Position numbers and translations under genes: made by a program. Below the pieces are notes generated by a model. It saw nothing but the letters and a program-made list of their open reading frames with translations. It was not told the origin of the DNA and made no database searches. Of a stretch of DNA of 64,000 bases, positions 8,937 to 18,355 are shown piece by piece (positions within the stretch are counted from its first letter, which is position 1; each line of letters opens with the position of its first letter). The DNA comes from Mycobacteriales bacterium (GTDB lineage Bacteria > Actinomycetota > Actinomycetes > Mycobacteriales > Mycobacteriaceae): positions 207,666 to 271,665 of the forward strand of contig DUTM01000013.1 in assembly GCA_012842085.1 (NCBI GenBank), given 5' to 3'.

Positions 8937-11210
8937 TTACAGCGCCCGACCCACGCGGTTAGCGGCCTGGGTGGCCTCCAACACGCGTCCCGGTTTCACC
9001 ACATCGCCAATCATTTGCACTTCCGGTGCTGCATTCATCGCCTGCAGCTGGAAGAACAACTCATCGCGAGGTTTCAGGCCAGCCGCAAAGACGATCAGAT
9101 CCGCTGGGATCGTCTCCTCCTGCTCCTCCACCTTGATTTTCTTTTCCAGCGGGTTGGGCACGTTTTCGGGAAGCACCGGATGCCACGTCATGTACGGGTC
9201 GGGAACCGACTTGTGCACATTCCGCACCACATCCAAGCCCTCAGGCCGGATCCCGACGGCGCGAGTGCAGTTCAGCAGCGGTACCCCAGCGCGACCCAGG
9301 TAGTGGATCAGGTTGCCGCGGTTGGCGGTGACGGTGCTTTCCATGAACGCGGGAAGCATCTCCACCACACTCACGTCCTTGTTGTGCTCCTTGCGCAGCC
9401 AGTAGGCGCATTCGCAGCCCACGTCGCCGCCTCCAATAATCGCGACCTTCTCCACGCCCTCCAACAGGCTGGGGTTCAGCAGTAGCTGGGTGGCGGTGAC
9501 GGTGCGGTTGGTTTCGGAACCGGGTAGCGGGAACTTAATGGGATCGGCACCAATCGCCACCACCACGGAGTCGAAGTCCTGGTCGGCCACCCATTGGGCG
9601 TTGGCTTCGGTGTTGTACAAGACCCGGAAGTTCTTGCTCTTGCCCTCCAGTTTGCGAGCCTGCAGTTGCAGCCAATCCAGGTAGAGCTCAATGTCGAACT
9701 TGATTCCCGGTTTGCAGCCGGGCACGATCTGTCCACCCAACTGGCCGGTCTTCTCCACCAAGGTGACATCGTGGCCGCGCTCTGCTGCGGTCATTGCGGT
9801 GAGGGTACCGGCCGGGCCGCCGCCGATGACACACACCCGTTTCTTCACTTTCGGGGTGGGTAGTTCTTTCGGCATCTGGCATTCGTAGGCGGTGCGGGGG
9901 TTGACGGCACAGGTGGGGTGTCCACCCTTCACGAATTCCGAGACGCAGCCTTCCTGGCAGCCAATACAGGGGCGAATGTCGGCCACATCGCCGGCATAGG
10001 CTTTATTGGCCCAGTCTTCGTCCGCCAGCAGCGGGCGACCCAACATCACCATGTCGGCGCTGCCGTCGCGCAGCACCTGTTCGGCCACATCCGGGTAGTT
10101 AAGTTTGCCGACCTCCACAATCGGTACCGGCAGTCCGGCGTTGGAGACGACCCCGTCTTTGGCGAATTCTTCCTTCACGAAGCGGGAGACGGCGGCGAAG
10201 CAGGCGGGCGGCATCATGTTCGGCATGTGTGCCAGCCACCAGTTGTCGTAGCAGCCCAGATCCACGTCGAACATGTCCACGCCGGCTTTCACCAGGTTCT
10301 TCATGAAGTCGACAGTGTCGTGGATGGTGCGGCCGTTGACGAACTTCTTCATGTCCGTCTCCAGCATCTTGTCCCCGTAGGTTTCGTTCAACGCGGTGGT
10401 GAGGTCGATGCGGTACATGATGGGGTAGTCGGGGCCAACCCGCTCCCGGATCTCCTCAATAAGGTCGATGCCGAACTGTTGGGTGTCGGCGTAGCGACCC
10501 AGCTTGCGCCGGTTGAAGGCGCTGTTGGTGAGTTGGTCCAGCAGGTAGCCTTCGTGGCCGTGCAGGTAGACGCCATCCAGTCCGCACTCCTTCGCGTCGG
10601 CAGCGGCCTGGCCAGCCATCTTCACGATCTTTTTGATTTCCCGGTCGCAGAGTGGACGGCAGGGAACTTCACCCATATAGAAGTTGGGGTTCCAGGAGGC
10701 CGAGACCGGCAGTTTCAGGTCGTTCACCAGGCACTGCGGGTTGCCAACGCGGCCGAGGCCAGGGGTCAGCTGGATGAAGATTTTTGCCCCGTGGGCGTGT
10801 ACTCCTTGTGCTAGTTGCCGCCAGCCGGAGAAACAACTTCGACCGGTGTCGATGCGGGGGAAGTAGGTCCGGTCGCCGGGTTCAATAATGGAAGGGTCGA
10901 CGCCGAAAGAGACTGGTATGAGGCCAGTGGTGATGAGGCCAACACCACCCTTGGCGCGCTCCACCAGGTACTGGATCATTTGTTCATTGGGACGACCGGT
11001 TTCCTCACACATGGTGATGTTGCCCATGGGGGCCATCACGATGCGGTTTTTGATGGTCATCTTGTTGACTTTGATGGGGGAGAAGAGTTTGGTGTACGGC
11101 CATAACTTCTTCGTCATTTCGCCCTTATAGGGCCATTTCCCGGGGAGGAACCAGTCCTCGTAGCTATCGACTAGTTCTTGGATCAGGGGGTCGGTGTGGA
11201 TCTTGGTCAT
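8937..11210 (-). CDS. NADH:flavin oxidoreductase / 2-enoate reductase family, FMN-4Fe4S-FAD
   Basis: 757 residues in the layout of 2,4-dienoyl-CoA reductase, trimethylamine dehydrogenase and bile-acid BaiCD-type enzymes. After an unusual 45-residue N-terminal extension comes an OYE TIM barrel (LFSPIKVNKMTIKNRIVMAPM, GVYLHGHEGYLLDQLTN). The 4Fe-4S motif follows, CIGCQEGC plus a later Cys (Cys about 415, 418, 422 and 434), then FAD and NAD(P) Rossmann domains (VCVIGGGPAG near 465, VAIIGGGDVG near 595). It would reduce an activated C=C bond with NAD(P)H. The substrate is unknown. AGGAG lies 7 bases before the ATG. It occupies the slot where lsr2 is usual, faces away from clpC, and looks like an anaerobe-type enzyme. 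Confidence 0.88.
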   Translation of the reverse strand: MTKIHTDPLIQELVDSYEDWFLPGKWPYKGEMTKKLWPYTKLFSPIKVNKMTIKNRIVMAPMGNITMCEETGRPNEQMIQYLVERAKGGVGLITTGLIPVSFGVDPSIIEPGDRTYFPRIDTGRSCFSGWRQLAQGVHAHGAKIFIQLTPGLGRVGNPQCLVNDLKLPVSASWNPNFYMGEVPCRPLCDREIKKIVKMAGQAAADAKECGLDGVYLHGHEGYLLDQLTNSAFNRRKLGRYADTQQFGIDLIEEIRERVGPDYPIMYRIDLTTALNETYGDKMLETDMKKFVNGRTIHDTVDFMKNLVKAGVDMFDVDLGCYDNWWLAHMPNMMPPACFAAVSRFVKEEFAKDGVVSNAGLPVPIVEVGKLNYPDVAEQVLRDGSADMVMLGRPLLADEDWANKAYAGDVADIRPCIGCQEGCVSEFVKGGHPTCAVNPRTAYECQMPKELPTPKVKKRVCVIGGGPAGTLTAMTAAERGHDVTLVEKTGQLGGQIVPGCKPGIKFDIELYLDWLQLQARKLEGKSKNFRVLYNTEANAQWVADQDFDSVVVAIGADPIKFPLPGSETNRTVTATQLLLNPSLLEGVEKVAIIGGGDVGCECAYWLRKEHNKDVSVVEMLPAFMESTVTANRGNLIHYLGRAGVPLLNCTRAVGIRPEGLDVVRNVHKSVPDPYMTWHPVLPENVPNPLEKKIKVEEQEETIPADLIVFAAGLKPRDELFFQLQAMNAAPEVQMIGDVVKPGRVLEATQAANRVGRAL

Positions 11211-11561
11211 TGTGCGCTCCTACAACGTCCATGTTTTCTCAATAAAGCTCCACATTTCACGCTATAACCTGGCACATTGGGGTGCGTTGAGAATGGGCTG
11301 AGGAATCCAAGTTCTGCGATACATTGCCAGCGGAAAGTGACGCGCGTCTCTTTTTATTCTCATGGATATTTAGGAATCCAATAGGTGTCGCATCAGTTTC
11401 GTGAAAACTTGAGCCACCTGCTAGTTTGAGGCTATTCAGAGTCCCCCGTACTCTGAGAGTTGACGATTTGCTCTCAGCTGACAGAAAAGTTGAGAAAAAT
11501 GCAACAAATCGACGCGCTCATACGTTCATATAAGTGAGAACGTAAAAACGCAAGGAGAACG
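11211..11561 (+). other. 351-bp intergenic region between divergent genes
   Basis: No credible coding sequence. It separates the oxidoreductase (leftward) from clpC (rightward) and must hold both promoters. Near clpC there is an inverted repeat (separate entry) and AAGGAG at 11552-11557. Around 11440-11495 related words recur on the two strands (CTCTGAGAG, CTCTCAGCTGACAG, GTTGAC, GTTGAG), which could be overlapping operator or promoter parts. I found no clean HspR-type or ClgR-type consensus. Confidence 0.6.
11521..11544. promoter_or_regulatory. inverted repeat upstream of clpC
   Basis: TACGTTC and GAACGTA form a perfect 7-bp inverted repeat separated by 10 bases, ending 17 bases before the clpC ATG. 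The spacer contains TATAAG (11529-11534), which may be the -10, so a protein bound here would block or position RNA polymerase. The half-site order (GTTC then GAAC) is opposite to a LexA box. Confidence 0.4.
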
Positions 11562-14180
11562 ATGTTCGAACGGTTTACCGATCGCGCCCGCCGAGTGGTT
11601 GTGCTGGCTCAAGAAGAAGCCCGCATGCTCAACCATAATTTCATCGGTACGGAGCATATTTTATTGGGCCTCATCCACGAGGGGGAGGGTGTCGCAGCGA
11701 AGGCACTCGAATCCATGGATATTGCCCTGGAATCGGTGCGTGAACAGGTCGAGCAGATTATCGGCCGTGATTCGCAGCCGCCGTCAGGGCACATCCCCTT
11801 CACCCCGCGTGCGAAAAAGGTTCTGGAGTACTCCCTTAGGGAAGCACTGCAGCTTGGCCACAACTACATTGGCACCGAGCACATTCTGCTCGGCCTCATC
11901 CGTGAAGGAGAGGGTGTGGCTGCCCAGGTGCTCACCAACTTAGGTGCCGACCTGCCGCGAGTGCGCCAGACAGTTATTCAGCTTTTGAACGGATATGAAG
12001 GTGCCGCAGGATCCGACGGTCCGGAGCCGGCCGCTGCATCTGTTCCCACTGGTGGCCCCTCCCGGGGACGCGGTGGACGCACACCATCCACTTCCTTGGT
12101 GTTGGACCAGTTCGGTCAGAACCTCACCGCCATGGCACGGGAAGGAAAACTGGACCCCGTCATTGGCCGTGAAAAAGAAATCGAACGCATTATGCAGGTG
12201 CTGAGCCGCCGCACCAAGAACAACCCCTGCCTTATTGGTGAGCCGGGAGTTGGTAAAACTGCGGTGGTGGAAGGTCTTGCTATTGCCATTGCCAATGACG
12301 ATGTTCCAGACATTTTGGCCGGCAAACAGCTCTACAGCCTGGACCTCAGCTCCATGGTGGCCGGTTCGCGCTACCGCGGTGACTTCGAAGAGCGCATGAA
12401 GAAAGTCCTCAAAGAGATCACCCAGCGTGGCGACATCATCATCTTCATCGATGAGATTCACACCCTGGTGGGTGCAGGTGCTGCCGAGGGCTCCATTGAC
12501 GCCGCCAATATCTTGAAGCCGAAACTCTCCCGTGGCGAGATCCAAACGATTGGTGCCACCACTTTGGATGAGTATCGTCAACACATCGAAAAAGATGCCG
12601 CCCTGGAGCGTCGCTTCCAGCCCATTCAGGTGCCGGAGCCGACCCAGGAAATGGCTATCGACATTCTGAAAGGTCTGCGCGACCGCTACGAACAGCATCA
12701 CAAGGTGACGATTACCGATGATGCTATTCGCGCTGCTGTGGATCTTTCCTCCCGCTACATCACGGACCGTTACTTGCCGGATAAGGCCATCGACTTGATT
12801 GATGAGTCGGGCGCCCGGCTCCGCATTAAGCGCATGACGGCCCCACCAGATCTGCGCGAATTCGACGACAAGATCGCCGAAGTGCGCGGCCAGAAAGAGT
12901 CCGCTATTGACAACCAGGACTTCGAGAAGGCTGCTGCACTCCGCGACGATGAAAAGAAACTCATCGCACAGCGAAAAGAACGCGAACAAGAGTGGCGCGA
13001 CGACGAGTCCGCTTCCGATGCCATCGTGGACGATGAGAAGATCGCCGAAGTGCTTGCCAACTGGACTGGTATTCCGGTGGCCAAACTCACCGAATCCGAG
13101 TCCAAGCGTCTGCTCAATATGGAAGACGAGATCCACAAGCGGATCATCGGACAGGATGAAGCAGTTAGGGCCGTGTCGAAGGCTATTCGCCGCACCCGCG
13201 CCGGTCTGAAAGACCCGAAGCGCCCGGCCGGTACCTTCATCTTTGCCGGCCCGTCCGGTGTCGGTAAGACAGAGCTTTCCAAGGCGTTGGCAGAGTTCCT
13301 CTTCGGTGACGAAGATGCGCTCATCTCCATCGACATGGGTGAATTCCACGACCAGTACACGGTGTCCCGACTGTTCGGTACTTCCCCTGGTTATGTGGGT
13401 TATGAAGAGGGCGGCCAGCTTACCGAAAAGGTACGCCGCAAGCCGTTCTCCGTGGTGCTCTTCGACGAGATCGAGAAAGCCCACAACCGCGTCTACGACT
13501 CCCTCATGCAGGTGCTCGATGAAGGCCGCATGACGGACGGTCAAGGCCGCGAAGTGGACTTCCGCAACACCGTCATCATTTTCACCTCAAACATTGGTAC
13601 CCAGGATATTTCCAAGGCCGTTGGCATGGGATTCCAGGATTCCAGCAACGCTGATGAAGACAACTACCAGCGCATGCAGAACAAGGTTCGCGACGGCATG
13701 AAGAAGCACTTCCGTCCCGAGTTCCTGAACCGCATTGATGACGTCATCGTCTTCCGCCAGCTCACCGAAGAGGACATTCTTCAGATGGTTGAGCTCATGC
13801 TGGACGGAGTTCGGGAACAGCTCAAGGGCCAGGATCTGCACCTGGAGGTTTCCGACAAGGCCGAACGTCTCCTCGCCAAGCGTGGATTCGATCCGGTGTT
13901 GGGTGCCCGTCCGCTCCGCCGCACCATTCAGCGCTACATCGACGATGAGCTCTCCGAGCGCATCATCTTCGGTGAATACAACGCTGGCGACCTTATTAAG
14001 GTTGATGTTGAGGGCTGGGATGGCGAAGGCTCCCATGAGGAGGCTAACTTCACTTTCGAAAGCGTCCCCGGTGAAAAATCCGCCGCCGACGAAGCTGAGG
14101 ATAAAGCCGAGGAGGACGATGGCAGCATCGATCCCATCAGCACCTCCGTCGACCCGGCCAGCCCGGCACCAGTCGAGTAG
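11562..14180 (+). CDS. clpC: ATP-dependent protease ATPase subunit ClpC
   Basis: 872-residue AAA+ unfoldase that feeds proteins to ClpP. It has a double Clp_N repeat ([23 protein letters not shown] and its echo [23 protein letters not shown], residues 25-125). D1 has Walker A GEPGVGKT near 226 and Walker [14 protein letters not shown], and a UVR-like middle region ([15 protein letters not shown], about 450) is the ClpC hallmark. D2 has Walker [10 protein letters not shown] near 565, and sensor and arginine residues lie around [20 protein letters not shown]. The C-terminus is an acidic Ser/Pro tail. ATG with AAGGAG. This matches the ClpC1 of mycobacteria. Confidence 0.97.
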   Translation: MFERFTDRARRVVVLAQEEARMLNHNFIGTEHILLGLIHEGEGVAAKALESMDIALESVREQVEQIIGRDSQPPSGHIPFTPRAKKVLEYSLREALQLGHNYIGTEHILLGLIREGEGVAAQVLTNLGADLPRVRQTVIQLLNGYEGAAGSDGPEPAAASVPTGGPSRGRGGRTPSTSLVLDQFGQNLTAMAREGKLDPVIGREKEIERIMQVLSRRTKNNPCLIGEPGVGKTAVVEGLAIAIANDDVPDILAGKQLYSLDLSSMVAGSRYRGDFEERMKKVLKEITQRGDIIIFIDEIHTLVGAGAAEGSIDAANILKPKLSRGEIQTIGATTLDEYRQHIEKDAALERRFQPIQVPEPTQEMAIDILKGLRDRYEQHHKVTITDDAIRAAVDLSSRYITDRYLPDKAIDLIDESGARLRIKRMTAPPDLREFDDKIAEVRGQKESAIDNQDFEKAAALRDDEKKLIAQRKEREQEWRDDESASDAIVDDEKIAEVLANWTGIPVAKLTESESKRLLNMEDEIHKRIIGQDEAVRAVSKAIRRTRAGLKDPKRPAGTFIFAGPSGVGKTELSKALAEFLFGDEDALISIDMGEFHDQYTVSRLFGTSPGYVGYEEGGQLTEKVRRKPFSVVLFDEIEKAHNRVYDSLMQVLDEGRMTDGQGREVDFRNTVIIFTSNIGTQDISKAVGMGFQDSSNADEDNYQRMQNKVRDGMKKHFRPEFLNRIDDVIVFRQLTEEDILQMVELMLDGVREQLKGQDLHLEVSDKAERLLAKRGFDPVLGARPLRRTIQRYIDDELSERIIFGEYNAGDLIKVDVEGWDGEGSHEEANFTFESVPGEKSAADEAEDKAEEDDGSIDPISTSVDPASPAPVE

Positions 14181-14209
14181 GAACTAACAGAAAACAAAAC
14201 ATAAAACAT

Positions 14210-14246
14210 AAAGGTGGACCCGCGTTACGCGGGTCCACCTTTCATT
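14210..14246. terminator. terminator after clpC, possibly bidirectional
   Basis: A 15-bp perfect stem (14210-14224 with 14228-14242) with a 3-base loop, 29 bases after the clpC stop. The clpC side is followed by TTCATTT and the reverse side by TTATGTTTTATGTTTTG, so it may also stop transcription of the leftward lipase gene. Confidence 0.85.
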
Positions 14247-14319
14247 TAGTTAACTGCCGCTTTCCAAGCTTCCTACAGGACTGTTCCCTTACCAGCGGTT
14301 CCGGCAGATACTACAGCGA

Positions 14320-15396
14320 CTATTTTGGGGAGACAGTGGCGACGGGTGGAATGTAGCCACCAATAAACGGCAAGCTCACCCCACAAGGCACTTCCTGCCG
14401 GTAGGTGGAATCAAACATTTGTAGCGCCACGTTAAGGGTCGCCGGATCATACACATTCGCGTAGTGGTCGGTGAAGTTAGTCGCGCACTTGTCTTGGATG
14501 ATGACGTTGCGTGCATTCGGTGCCTTAGGCAACAGCTGCGACGTGTAGGGCGTCACCACATCATCGTATTTGGTGGCGATGACGATGTAGTTGACATTCG
14601 GGTTGAGCAGTGGGCGGCTATGCAGCTTCTGGAGGAAAGCAGAGTCTTTAATCTGCGCTGCCTGTGCGGGTGGAATGTTAATTGGTCCTGGGTTCAGCGC
14701 AAGCTGGTGAATGGGATCAATGTTAAACAAACCAAAACCGTCAACACCCCGCAAAGAGGGACTAATGGCGGCCATATTTTTTACATATTTGGCGCCACCC
14801 AAAAAGTTCATGTAGTAGAACGGCATCATGCCGCCCTGGGAGTGCCCCACCAAGTTAACTTTCTTGGCGCCGGTTGCTCGCAACACTTTCTGCACAAAAT
14901 CACTGAGCTGCTGGGCCGAGTTTTCAATCTTGTCCAGGGCGCCATCGGTGGAGCCGGGCAGCATGCCGTAGGTCAAGGCAAACACACAGTACCCCGCATT
15001 CTTGAACAGCGGCGCACCGGCATTCCAGGCGGCAGAGGGGCGGTCTGTTGTGCCATGCACCAACACCACCGGTAGGGGGTGTTTCTTACTGGGCTTGCAG
15101 TTCCAATCGTTGGCGCCCGGAGGATCCGCATCAGGATTCTTGGCACGGATTTTTTGGGCATTACTGCGGGACACATCGATCTTCAGCGGCCCTTTAAAAG
15201 GGGTGGGCATGCCGGGGTAGTCATTCACATACCAGGGGTTGGCCGGTAAGTGCTGCTTCACCCCAGGCTCGGGTTCGGCTGCGGCAGGGGAGGCGGTGAC
15301 GATGCCGCTTGCCGTCAACCCCACAGCTGTAACGAGCGCCAGGGTGGTGCGGGCAAGACGGGGGAGGTGGGGGAAAACTTTATGTGAGGTGGTCAT
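14320..15396 (-). CDS. secreted triacylglycerol lipase / esterase (alpha/beta-hydrolase)
   Basis: 358 residues. An N-terminal signal peptide (hydrophobic core LALVTAVGLTASGIVTA, cleavage near residue 41) precedes a lipase class 2-like alpha/beta-hydrolase. VVLVHGTTDRP is the oxyanion loop, LVGHSQGGMMPFYY holds the nucleophile (Ser about 186), and the Asp and His would lie in the ATKYDDVVTPY and FTDHYANVYDP segments. Cysteines at the CKPSKK, NAGYCVF, DKCATN and VPCGV sites may pair in disulfides. Likely hydrolyses host or envelope acylglycerols outside the cell. Lone gene, divergent from the ADP-ribosylglycohydrolase gene. Confidence 0.85.
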   Translation of the reverse strand: MTTSHKVFPHLPRLARTTLALVTAVGLTASGIVTASPAAAEPEPGVKQHLPANPWYVNDYPGMPTPFKGPLKIDVSRSNAQKIRAKNPDADPPGANDWNCKPSKKHPLPVVLVHGTTDRPSAAWNAGAPLFKNAGYCVFALTYGMLPGSTDGALDKIENSAQQLSDFVQKVLRATGAKKVNLVGHSQGGMMPFYYMNFLGGAKYVKNMAAISPSLRGVDGFGLFNIDPIHQLALNPGPINIPPAQAAQIKDSAFLQKLHSRPLLNPNVNYIVIATKYDDVVTPYTSQLLPKAPNARNVIIQDKCATNFTDHYANVYDPATLNVALQMFDSTYRQEVPCGVSLPFIGGYIPPVATVSPK

Positions 15397-15520
15397 AATC
15401 CCCAGCTTACCCAGCGGAAAAGACGTCGGAGCGAAGAGCAGAAATAAAAATACTGGTCAATGTGGCGCAATTCATGACAGCATAGAAGAAGAACAATTTT
15501 AGTTTTCCGAGGAGAAATGA

Positions 15521-16480
15521 ATGGTTGCGAAAGACGTTCGAGACCGCGCACTAGGTGCCGTTATCGGTGCGGCAGTGGGGGATGCCCTGGGTGCGCACTA
15601 TGAATTCTGCGACCCAGCTGACATCGCCAAAAAGGGCGATATTGAAATGCTTCCCGACGGCCCGTACCCTCGTCCCGCCGGACAGTGGACAGACGACACC
15701 GCCATGTCGAACTGCATTCTGGAAGTCGCAGCCAAGGGACTCGACCTTAATTCCAAAGAGGGACTGGACGCTATTACGCGTGCCTTCCAAGAATGGCGCA
15801 ACAGCAATCCGCGAGCCATCGGCCGTCAAATAAATGCGGTGTTGGGCACCAGCGGCACCGACGACTCGGATGAACTGCTCCGAGACTCCAAGAAACTCCC
15901 CGGGAATCGCAAGGGCGGCAACGGTTCCCTCATGCGTACCACCCCCGTCGCGCTGCCCTTCCTGGGGGAGGGGGAAGCAGTGCTGGCAATGAAAGCAGCC
16001 GGCAAAATCTCCGACCTCACCCATTACGATCAGCGTGCCCGCGAAGCCTGCCAAATGTGGACCAATGCGATTCGCCACGCCATCCTGCTGGGCACCGTGC
16101 AGGGACTTCCCAGCTATCTGCAAAACTTTGCGGAAGTGGAGGAGCAGCGGTTCTGGGTCGAAAAATTCCAGGCCGCCGAAAGCGCCACCGTCGCCGACTA
16201 CGCCCCCACCAACGGCTGGGTGGTGAACGCTTTGGTGTGCGCCTGGCACGCCATTTCCACCACCTCCGGGAAAGGTGAACAGCACTTCCGGGACGCCATG
16301 GTGAAAGCCATCCGCATCGGCTACGACACCGACACTGTGGCCTGTATCGCCGGTGGCCTGCTGGGCGCCTGCTGGGGCGCGGATGCGATCCCCGAAGAAT
16401 GGAAAGTTGTTCTTCAGGGCTACCCGGGATGGACTGTTGTGGACCTGGTGGAGCGGGTGGACGCCATATTGGAGGCGTAA
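15521..16480 (+). CDS. ADP-ribosylglycohydrolase family protein
   Basis: 319 residues of the DraG/ARH fold, whose members remove ADP-ribose from proteins or small molecules using two Mg ions. The metal-binding motifs are present: GDALGAHYEF near residue 20, WTDDTAMSNCIL (TDDT, about 63) and GYDTDTVACIAGGLLGACWGADAIP near the C-terminus (DTD). GNRKGGNGSLMRTTP matches the G-N-G-x-x-M-R loop of the family. ATG with GAGGAG at a good distance. The stop TAA overlaps the ATG of the following hydrolase gene, so the two are translationally coupled. The target is unknown; no DraT-like partner is in the window. Confidence 0.88.
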   Translation: MVAKDVRDRALGAVIGAAVGDALGAHYEFCDPADIAKKGDIEMLPDGPYPRPAGQWTDDTAMSNCILEVAAKGLDLNSKEGLDAITRAFQEWRNSNPRAIGRQINAVLGTSGTDDSDELLRDSKKLPGNRKGGNGSLMRTTPVALPFLGEGEAVLAMKAAGKISDLTHYDQRAREACQMWTNAIRHAILLGTVQGLPSYLQNFAEVEEQRFWVEKFQAAESATVADYAPTNGWVVNALVCAWHAISTTSGKGEQHFRDAMVKAIRIGYDTDTVACIAGGLLGACWGADAIPEEWKVVLQGYPGWTVVDLVERVDAILEA

Positions 16481-17376
16481 TGTCCGCACCAACCCATCAC
16501 CTGCACTGCTTCCGTGCGGGCAGTGCCGATACTCCTCCGGTGCTACTGGTGCATGGGTTGATGGGGCGGGGCGCCACCTGGGAACCGCACCTCTCCTGGA
16601 TCGCCCAAACTCTGCCCGCCGGCGCTGGCATATATGTTTACGACCAGCCCTACCACACAGGTGGGCCCTTCCCGGAGACACTTTCTGCTGCCCAAGTGGC
16701 GGGACAGCCGCGCCGCTGGCGCACCGACGACCCCAACCCTGCCATCGCCCACCCGGATGTGTCCACCGAGTTTTTTACCCAGGAACTCACTAGCGCCGTC
16801 ACCCGCATACTGGCCGCCACCGCGGCGGAGAACATTATTCTGGTGGGGCACTCCATGGGCAGTATGCACGCCTGGTGTGTGGCTGCCGCCCATCCGGAAC
16901 TGGTGCGGGGAATAGTGGTGGAGGACATGTCACCAGATTTCCGCGGCCTCACCACCGTGCTGTTCGACGACTATTTTGACGCCTGGCCCGTCACTTTTAC
17001 GGAAGCGGATTTTTCGCAGCTGTTTGGTGATGTTGCCGGCAGTTATTTCCGCCGCAGTTTCGACAAACACGAGGACCACACCGGCGGCACTCCGTTATGG
17101 ACCCTGCATGGCTATATGGAAACGTTCACCGACATTGCGAACTATTGGGGCGAACACGACACGTGGGCGGCCTGGGATGCCGTCACCTGCCCTGCACTGC
17201 TGCTGAAGGCCCGGGATGGGGTGACGCAGGGGGACACCATGGAGCAGATGGCAGCGCGCAATCCCCACGCCAGTAAGGTGCATTACGCCCGCCAGCCGGG
17301 ACACATCATTCACGACATTGACACCGATTTTTACCGTCACCACGTAGGGGCATTTTTGGGGCAGTTGACGGACTAA
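16480..17376 (+). CDS. alpha/beta-hydrolase
   Basis: 298 residues, cytosolic alpha/beta-hydrolase. VLLVHGLMGRGATWEPHL is the oxyanion region, ILVGHSMGSMHAW carries the nucleophile (Ser in GHSMG, about residue 127), an acidic residue follows in LLLKARDGVTQGD, and the C-terminal His is in RQPGHIIHDID. The start at 16480 overlaps the preceding stop (TAATG); an in-frame start at 16399 would run far into the upstream gene and is rejected. Substrate unknown. Coupling to an ADP-ribosylglycohydrolase suggests a shared pathway, perhaps removal of acyl-ADP-ribose or similar esters, but that is speculation. Confidence 0.82.
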   Translation: MSAPTHHLHCFRAGSADTPPVLLVHGLMGRGATWEPHLSWIAQTLPAGAGIYVYDQPYHTGGPFPETLSAAQVAGQPRRWRTDDPNPAIAHPDVSTEFFTQELTSAVTRILAATAAENIILVGHSMGSMHAWCVAAAHPELVRGIVVEDMSPDFRGLTTVLFDDYFDAWPVTFTEADFSQLFGDVAGSYFRRSFDKHEDHTGGTPLWTLHGYMETFTDIANYWGEHDTWAAWDAVTCPALLLKARDGVTQGDTMEQMAARNPHASKVHYARQPGHIIHDIDTDFYRHHVGAFLGQLTD

Positions 17377-18281
17377 AATTCGCCCGCGAGACCGTACAAA
17401 CCACTGTCGGAGCGGCTCATTAAACCATCGTCTAGCAGCGACTGGAGAGCACGCTCCCGCTGCACAGGATCCGGCCACACCACATCCAGCGCAGCCTTCT
17501 CCACCCCGCCAACTGTTTCCCGCACCACGTCCATCAGGAGTCCCCGCACTTGTCGATCGGTACCAGTGAATTTTTGGGGAGTCGGCTTTTCCCCATGGGT
17601 TTCTTTATCCCATTCGGGCTTCCCCAGCGCCAGCCATGCACAGTCGTCCGCAATGGGGCAGTCCTCACAGCGGGGATTGCGGGATGTGCACACCAGCGCG
17701 CCGAACTCCATAAGGGCGGCGGAGAAGCGGACGCCAGTTTCTGCGTCGGTTGGCAAAATTTCGGCAACTTCGGCGAGATCTTTCTTCTCCCGCGGCTTGC
17801 CCTGTTCGGGATGACCCCGGTGCACACGTGCCACCACCCGGCGGACATTAGTGTCCACAACTGGCACATTTTCGCCATAAGCGAAACAGGCTACGGCACG
17901 GGCGGTATAGGCGCCGATACCGGGCAAAGACAGCAGTGTTTCCACATCGGAGGGGACGGTGTCATGAAAATCTTGGGCAATAATCTGGGCGCATTCGTGG
18001 AGCCGCAAAGCCCGCCGAGGGTAGCCCAGTTTCCCCCAGGCACGCACCACTTCGGCGGCTGGTTCGGCCGCTAAATCCGAAGGAAGGGGCCACTTTTCTA
18101 GCCACTCGCGCCACACTGGTTCCACCCGTGACATGGGGGTTTGTTGGCTCATAACCTCCGACACCAACACTCCCCACCCAGTTACCTCTGGATCCCGCCA
18201 CGGAAAAGGCCGCCGGGCAGTTTCAAACCAGTCGAGGAGTGTTTCCTGGGCGTGCTGAGTTGCTAAAAAGTTGTCCGACAC
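17373..18281 (-). CDS. mutY: A/G-specific adenine DNA glycosylase
   Basis: 302 residues. MutY removes adenine mispaired with 8-oxoguanine. Visible are PFPWRDPEVTGWGVLVSEVMSQQT, the helix-hairpin-helix LPGIGAYTARAV, catalytic Asp in VVDTNVRRV, and the 4Fe-4S loop C-x6-C-x2-C-x5-C (CTSRNPRCEDCPIADDC). It is shorter than E. coli MutY at the C-terminus. The GTG at 18281 is chosen because similarity begins there and a TACACT lies 6 bases upstream; a longer start at 18374 would cover the divergent gene. Its 3' end overlaps the hydrolase gene by 4 bases, tail to tail. Confidence 0.93.
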   Translation of the reverse strand: MSDNFLATQHAQETLLDWFETARRPFPWRDPEVTGWGVLVSEVMSQQTPMSRVEPVWREWLEKWPLPSDLAAEPAAEVVRAWGKLGYPRRALRLHECAQIIAQDFHDTVPSDVETLLSLPGIGAYTARAVACFAYGENVPVVDTNVRRVVARVHRGHPEQGKPREKKDLAEVAEILPTDAETGVRFSAALMEFGALVCTSRNPRCEDCPIADDCAWLALGKPEWDKETHGEKPTPQKFTGTDRQVRGLLMDVVRETVGGVEKAALDVVWPDPVQRERALQSLLDDGLMSRSDSGLYGLAGEF

Positions 18282-18287
18282 GTGCTT

Positions 18288-18293
18288 AGTGTA
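18288..18293 (-). promoter_or_regulatory. candidate -10 element of mutY, leaderless start
   Basis: Read on the minus strand, TACACT lies 6 nt before the GTG at 18281, with no Shine-Dalgarno between. It supports the short start chosen for mutY. Confidence 0.4.
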
Positions 18294-18355
18294 GCGACAC
18301 GCTTCGGTATGGGGCGGCAGAGAAGTGAAATTCTCGATAACGTAAAGGTGTGAGC

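Noticed and set aside
11521..11544. LexA (SOS) box upstream of clpC
   Set aside because: The LexA site is GAAC-N4-GTTC; here the half-sites are in the opposite order with a 10-base spacer.
11940..13544. A 534-codon open frame on the minus strand across clpC
   Set aside because: It is the antisense of a highly conserved gene with strong codon bias, has no ribosome site or recognisable domain, and clpC itself is certain. Long reverse frames also lie over cysS, purL and the DUF6779 gene for the same reason.
16399..16479. Longer N-terminus for the alpha/beta-hydrolase
   Set aside because: It would overlap the ADP-ribosylglycohydrolase by 82 bases and has no hydrolase similarity; the TAATG junction is a normal coupled start.
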